A stretch of 64,000 nucleotides of DNA from Ficedula albicollis. Its lineage: Eukaryota; Chordata; Aves; Passeriformes; Muscicapidae. The stretch is taken from contig NC_021683.1 in assembly GCF_000247815.1 (NCBI RefSeq), forward strand, positions 9,992,286 through 10,056,285. Direction: 5' to 3'. Shown piece after piece: positions 58,530-64,000 of the stretch; the first letter of the stretch is position 1, and the number at the start of each line of letters is the position of its first letter. The notes beneath the pieces were generated by a model. The model saw only the letters and a program-made list of their open reading frames with translations. It did not search any database and had not been told where the DNA came from. A program made the position numbers and the translations under genes.

Positions 58530-61500
58530 CTGTAAGGAAACAGAAGTGGTTAAATTACATCATTGATTCAAATGCTGATGCTGACAGATACACTTTTTGA
58601 CAAATCTAGAATTATAAAGAAGTTTTAAAATAATGGATAGATTATCCACTCAGTCACTAAATTTCTGTTTAGTCCAGTTTGCAGTGAGAAATGCACTGAA
58701 TGTAAAGACTACTTAGTCAGATCTCAGTTCAGTTTTAAAATTCAGAACTGCCAGACATATATGGGAATAAAATATTTGTTGTTTGTTTAGTTACAGTAGG
58801 CAGTGTTTTGTTTACAATCTTAAAACATTGTGAACAAAACACTAAATATGCTTTAGCACTAACAAAGCCATTCCTAGCTGTTCATTGAAGATGGCAGCAA
58901 ATTAAAATGCTCTTGTGTTTGGCATGGTTTAACTTTAGTAGTTTACTTCTGAGGACAGCATTTTCTAATTTAAGTGAAATTAATTTGCTACCTTTTTGTC
59001 ATAGATTTGTGTTCAGAAGACTAGCACTGTGGAATGGCTGTGTTGATGTTCACCCAGGAACACCTGCCCCTGGAAACACTGAGTTACAGCAGGAACAGTA
59101 AATCATCTGACAACTGAGGGCAGGAACAGAAGAAAGAGAAGGCAGGAAGAGGTGCTGTGCTATTTCATATTCTTGGCCACATCAAATAAATTGTGGTCAT
59201 GAAACAGGAAGCCTATTTGTGCTTTCATTCTGCGTCCCATAAATCTACACAGATTATTTCCTTTAAAAGCCAAAATTTACTTCAAACAATATCTTTCAGA
59301 ATTAGCAAAAGCCAGATTTATTTTTTCAGCGTCAACATACAAACCACCACTATAAAATCTGGGTCACGTTTTGTGGAGGTGTGCATAATTCTAGTTGCTT
59401 TCAACTTTGAAGACAGAAAGTGGTCCAGAATGAATGCTGATAAGTGTAAAAAGCTTCACATTTGCATCCTTTTTATCTTCTACATAAAGGAGTTTATTTC
59501 AATAAGCTTATTTTATTTGCTAAAAGGAAAGCAGTATTTGGAAACCTATAGCATATTTTTCATGGCTTATGAAGTCTCCAGCAGTGTTTTCAATCAACTC
59601 CAGTCCTGTGGGGAAAGCCAATTTCATGTAACCTGGTCCATCATTTCATGACATTATAGGTAAGCTCTGACACTGGATATTTTTTGCTGTTTACCATGTA
59701 TTGTGGGGCATAATTACAGTTTTGGAGACAGGACTTTAGGTTGCTGTGCAGTAACTCAGTGAGAGGCCATGACCTCTTCAAGTGCACGTGATAGTTTGGA
59801 AATACCTTTGTTTCTTGGTGACATCTCACTGTATCCAAACACAACCTAAAATATCAGATTCAGGTGATCTGTAAAACTGAGAAAATTGAGAATATCTGCC
59901 TCTCCTCAGTCACAGAAGGAAGGCCCCAAAAGCCTTCCAAAAGGGTTGATGCATGTGGTACTGAGCCTCCTGCATCTTGTCATGCTGGCAGAAATAAAGA
60001 ACTACAGACCTACAAAGGCATTCACCATGATTGGTGCAAACCTGTATCTGTTGCCAAAGACAGGAAAGGGTTGTTGTCAGGAGAAGAAGCATGTGAAAGG
60101 TGTACAAACCTTAAACTGCCTGACATTTCCTTGGGCCACGAGTTGGTGCTCATTTTCAGGTGTGATGCAGTAAGCTAGTCTCTAAACCAGACAGGAAGAA
60201 GAGGAAAAAGTCAGCCATATGAAGTGGGATTATGTATGTAATCCCCAATCTATAGTGGGGGAGTAGCATGAACTTTATTTAAAATGGTAACTTAAATCTT
60301 TAATATCACTGCATCATGTGCCTTTACTCACTCACTGAGAGAATAAGCCTATTATAAGCCCTTGGGTTTTAGCCTTTAATATGAGAAGCAACAGTAGAAA
60401 GTTTATGCAAATACTAAGTCCAAATATTTAGCAAGTGCATATAGAAAAGAACATCAGGAACAAGTTGATATCATAGGCCTCAGATCCCCTAAATTTTTGC
60501 TTTTCTCTTAGTGCTGTAAGAGGGTTGACCAACCCCAGAGTGGAAGAAGAAGGGGGGGACTGGTATTTCCCAGCTCATCTCCCCTGTCTACTCTGTGCTG
60601 TGCCCTTTGAGATCACATGTAGATTTTGGTTTATTGGGAACTTTCAACCAGCTTAAGGAGTTTCCATTAGATTAGGTTCATACCCTTCCCCATTCTTTTA
60701 AAAGCCTCAATTTAGGGCACCATATCTTGAGCTAGTTACTTGGATGTTATGTATTAGCCTTTTGCCATGATGCTCATGGGAAAACTGGGGAGCTCCTCTT
60801 CGCAGGGGCAGTAACAGCCAACCCAGACCTTGCTAACAACACAGATGAATGAGAGGATGTGGTTTTGGTCAAAGGCTTCTGCATCCCCATATCAGTAAAC
60901 CTGAGCAAGAGGGCAAAAGCCTGATGGGCCAGTACAAATTATTCTTTGAGACTTAAATGCTCCTAGAAAATGTGTTTGTAACCCTCCCAGGATGGAACAA
61001 AACAAAAGGCTTATAGAATTTCTGAAAATGAGATCTAGAAATTGTGCACAACATTGAGATGTGGGAGCTGATGAAACAGGGCAGCTGAGGAGGTCCAACT
61101 TTGGGGCACCTTTCTGAGGTTAACATTGCATGAAATCACTGTAATGTTTCAGAAACAAGACCTTTGTTCCTTTGGGTTTGCTGGGACAGTGTGAGGGGCA
61201 TGTGACCAATCTACATAAAGGTTGAGATCCTATTTTCTGCTTAGTTCTGTGTGTGGTGTTGGTTCAATGATTTGCCTAAGAGCATCAAAATCTTCCTACA
61301 CCATTGTGTAAGTGTAGCTGCAGGAAAGGAGAGCAGTAGAACTAGGTGCAAGTCAGTGGATCTAAATAAGGTTATAAAATTAAAATGTGATGGGAAAAAA
61401 AATTTGTGGTGTATAATGGTGAGGAGGCTTCTGGGCACCATTAGAGATTTTAAGACTAGAGATAATAGTGAGGGAATATAGACAGTGAAGGTAAAGTTAA

Positions 61501-62073
61501 TATGATGGTAAAAATGGTATGGTTAGTGAATCTTAATCATGTGCCATTTTGAACTGATAAAGAAAAGAACAGTTTGAAGACCATACTTCATGGATGAATA
61601 TGAAGATATCATAATTTGTACATTCTTTTTTAATCACAAAAATCTAATCTCATCAATTGGATCAATTAAATGCATAAAAAATAATTTTTCACAATGATTG
61701 TGGTGCTGTCTGGAAAGCTAATTTCTGTCTAGAAACTCAAACAGAATGCAGTAATCCCACCTCAAACCACTGATCCACCTGACAGATGGATTCAAAAGGT
61801 CACTCATCAGTAATAAGTTTTGGGGGAAAAATAAACTGCCAACTTAGACCCAGCCATTTCATTTCACAGCAACATTTCATGACATTTGATTAGTGTTCCA
61901 CTTACTTCTTTGAAGGTCCCACGCACATTCATAAATTTATAGATGATATAGGCAGGCACCAGGATCATTGAGGATAATGCTATTCCCCAGCCAATGCGGT
62001 TTGCCCACAGAGGAAAGGTGTAGTCATCATAGGTCAGAGGCTTGAAATTTATTATGCTGACTATCACAACAAA
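58506..62073 (-). CDS. SLC6A2: Noradrenaline transporter NET, last three coding exons
   Basis: Na+/Cl--dependent transporter that clears noradrenaline (and dopamine) from the synapse. Three - strand exons with canonical borders join in phase 0: 62073-61906 (56 codons), 60181-60110 (24 codons) and 58529-58506 (7 codons plus stop). Together they give residues 531-617 if the total is the human 617. The reading [19 protein letters not shown] then [15 protein letters not shown] and LQHWLTI matches NET. DAT ends HWLKV and has a different last extracellular loop, so SLC6A3 is excluded. Earlier exons lie right of the window. The gene converges on SLC12A4. Confidence 0.95.
58530..60109 (-). other. SLC6A2: SLC6A2 last intron
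   Basis: 1.58 kb between donor gtttgt and acceptor ttccttacag on the - strand. A 152-codon open frame on the opposite strand (59193-59651) is unrecognised and most likely chance in AT-rich sequence. Confidence 0.85.
60110..60181 (-). CDS. SLC6A2: SLC6A2 exon: cytosolic C-tail (residues 587-610)
   Basis: 72 nt, phase 0 at both ends. Acceptor cctgtctggtttag, donor AAG|gtttgt. Encodes [17 protein letters not shown] then GNVRQFK. Relative to human NET as I recall it, YG is YC and RDIRQFQ is GNVRQFK. Frames on the + strand across this place are antisense shadows. Confidence 0.95.
60182..61905 (-). other. SLC6A2: SLC6A2 intron between the TM12 exon and the C-tail exon
   Basis: 1.72 kb, starting gtaagt and ending ggtttag on the - strand. 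No additional exon or repeat recognised. Confidence 0.88.
61906..62073 (-). CDS. SLC6A2: SLC6A2 exon: TM11 end, TM12 and start of C-tail (residues 531-586)
   Basis: 168 nt, phase 0 at both ends. The acceptor is tactttcttctctag and the donor gtaagt. Encodes [11 protein letters not shown] (end of TM11), the extracellular segment [20 protein letters not shown]12 as [18 protein letters not shown] and the cytosolic MNVRGTFKE. The frame stays open past the donor, which is why the unspliced frame looks longer. Confidence 0.96.
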
Positions 62074-64000
62074 CTAGAGAAGAAAGTAGAAAATGAACCA
62101 CGGTTTTAAGATGAAGCACCTTACTGGAACTGATTCCAGGTGTTCTGTTAGCCACCCACCCTAAAGCATATTTAAAGCCAACTTTAGGATTTACCTTCAG
62201 CCTGTTTATCTTGTGTCTCTTACTGCTTAAGCTGTTGAAGTTCTTGATGTGTTTACTAGTATTAACAGTTCATTTTAGCTACTGTGGACACAGATTACTT
62301 GAAATTTTGGTGGGAAGATCAGGTGATTGTCCACTACTGCCTTATTTAAACTAGTGTTTCAAATGTTGAAAAGGGATTCCTGTAGTCAAGAAAAAACTCT
62401 GCAGGATCTATTGTTTTTATTTTCTTTGTTTTCCAGGAATATTAGACTTCCTTTAGAAGCTTTGTACACATTTTTCAATGAGAGGCATAATGCAAACTCC
62501 AGAATGATACATGTACTGAGGAAAGGTAGAGCAGCCTTATGGCCTGGAAAACAAAGTTGCTTTTTCTTCCTGTGCTTCCCTGTCCAGTGCTAGATGCAAG
62601 AAGAAAAGAGTGGGGTACCACCCTGTTTCTGTCCTGTTAAATCCCTATGGGTTGTATAACATGCAGATATCCTTGTTTTGGTTCTTTGGGGCTATATGTT
62701 CTGCTCCATATTTCAATTTCCAATTAAAATATTTTGAGCCTAGGGTTTCAAAGACTACACCAGGACAGTGTGGGTTAAAGGAAGATGACAGTGTGGAATC
62801 TGGTTAGAAAAATACTAATTCCGTTTTGTGATTTTTTTCTTGGGATTATGTACATAGCTGGAGTCAATATGGAGAAAGAGCTTCAAGAACTTCCAGATGG
62901 AAAAAAAGAAGTGTGCATTCTGGTGGCTGAGAGATGCATTATCTACAGGTTTATTCTGCCCCTTACATTTTCAGGCTTTTCTAGGAAGGTATTGAGGCCC
63001 TTTCACTGAGACACCTTAAACTGCCTGAAGGTTCAACTGACGGGCTCTCCACCTTTAGCCAGATTGTCACAATACTCATGATAAAATGTAAATTTTCAAC
63101 TGTCTCCTTGTGTGCAAACTTAAGGATGCTTGCTCCAGCATTTTCACATTCTGCTTGAGTCAGCCTACTGGAAGTGCTGCAGGATATAGTACCATACAAG
63201 TTCCTTTGTAGAACTGTGTTTAAAAAGATAATTAATGCAGGCTTGGTGGGTGCTTATGGATGAATTGGGGCCATAGCTTTAATATTTTAAAAATGTGGAC
63301 CTAAAATGTGGACCTTCTAAAAGCCTATCCAGTACATATTTGCAATACCAGTGCTGCTTTAAGGTTGCACAGCTTTAATGCAAGTGATTGTCTCCTAAAA
63401 TCATAGCAAGGTCAAATTTCTATATTATTATCCTGACCTTTTGATTTACAAATATGCATTGGAAGAGATTCCAATATAAACTCCAGGTTAGTACTGAATC
63501 TAACCTTTACACAAAGCAACCAAATTCACACTTTGGGATTTTTTTTCCCTAATGCAATGATTTCTCGTTTTTTTCCAACAGGCAGCTTGCAAGGTATACT
63601 TTATACAATTCAGTGTTTCACACAGCTATTTACAGGTGTAGTTGTATAATAATTTTTCTAAGGTGATGTCATTCCACAATTTGGGGATCTTGGTATCTTC
63701 CAATCAAAAATACATTCTTGCTAACACAATCTCTTATCCCTGGCTGGCTTATTTACCCAAGGGAATGGTTTGTTTAATATGCAGAGGTGCTGCAGGGGCA
63801 TGGAAGACATTGCCTAAGTGTTCCCTAAGAAAAGCTGCCTTCTTAAAATCATGGTAAAATGAAGGAACAGAAGACCACAACCACCATTAGCTTCTCTTTC
63901 ACAACTGAAATGTATTATACAAAATATAACCAGTGTATAATTTCAAGGAGAAAAAAAGAATTAAATTGGAGTGTCTTCTATTCATCCCAACAATATCTGG
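62074..64000 (-). other. SLC6A2: SLC6A2 intron, open at the right edge
   Basis: The preceding NET exon should end in a CWKF-like TM11 sequence. Nothing like it is found on the - strand up to the window edge, so this intron is at least 1.9 kb. Open frames here are short and unconvincing. Confidence 0.75.

Noticed and set aside
59193..59651. 152-codon + strand open frame
   Set aside because: It lies antisense in an SLC6A2 intron, is AT-driven in composition, and has no recognisable domain or splice context.
58506..62073. SLC6A3 (dopamine transporter) as the - strand transporter
   Set aside because: The sequence [11 protein letters not shown] and the tail ITPENEH...LQHWLTI are NET-type; DAT differs in both places.

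Overview
This is a vertebrate nuclear DNA window, almost certainly from a bird. The protein-coding signal is split into short exons with GT/AG borders, and two truncated CR1 LINE 3' ends are present, one still reading as the CR1 ORF2 C-terminus. Nothing looks bacterial, phage or organellar. The species cannot be named from the sequence.

Layout. (1) About 1–20.93 kb, + strand: the last 21 coding exons, stop codon and 3' UTR of SLC12A4 (KCC1, an electroneutral K-Cl cotransporter). The exons join in phase into 971 codons. If the first is residue 115, the stop falls exactly at the human length of 1085 residues, and every known K+/Cl- ligand I checked falls at its human number. The first 114 residues and the promoter lie to the left of the window. 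(2) About 22.38–24.30 kb: a GC-rich satellite block with two pure poly-C tracts (140 and 170 bases) and a 20-bp minisatellite containing 29 consecutive identical units. It is built as two copies of one module, and only the first copy has been expanded. (3) About 24.8–32.8 kb, + strand: candidate exons of a gene I do not recognise. Two of them join in phase, and a third has a reading-frame break at an A5 run. It could be a decaying gene, a gene with a sequencing error, or a coincidence. (4) About 33–58.5 kb: AT-rich sequence with one more CR1 fragment and small repeats but no recognisable exon. It may hold the long 3' UTR and regulatory DNA of the next gene. (5) 58.5–64 kb, - strand: the last three coding exons of SLC6A2 (the noradrenaline transporter NET), ending in a seven-codon final exon.

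SLC12A4 and SLC6A2 point towards each other (tail to tail). KCC1 is a ubiquitous cell-volume and chloride regulator, while NET clears catecholamines at synapses. I see no functional link, only a syntenic one. The two human genes are both on chromosome 16q but are millions of bases apart, so the adjacency here is a lineage difference. Exon coordinates are hand-derived from splice signals and phase; gene identities rest on protein recognition, not on a database search.
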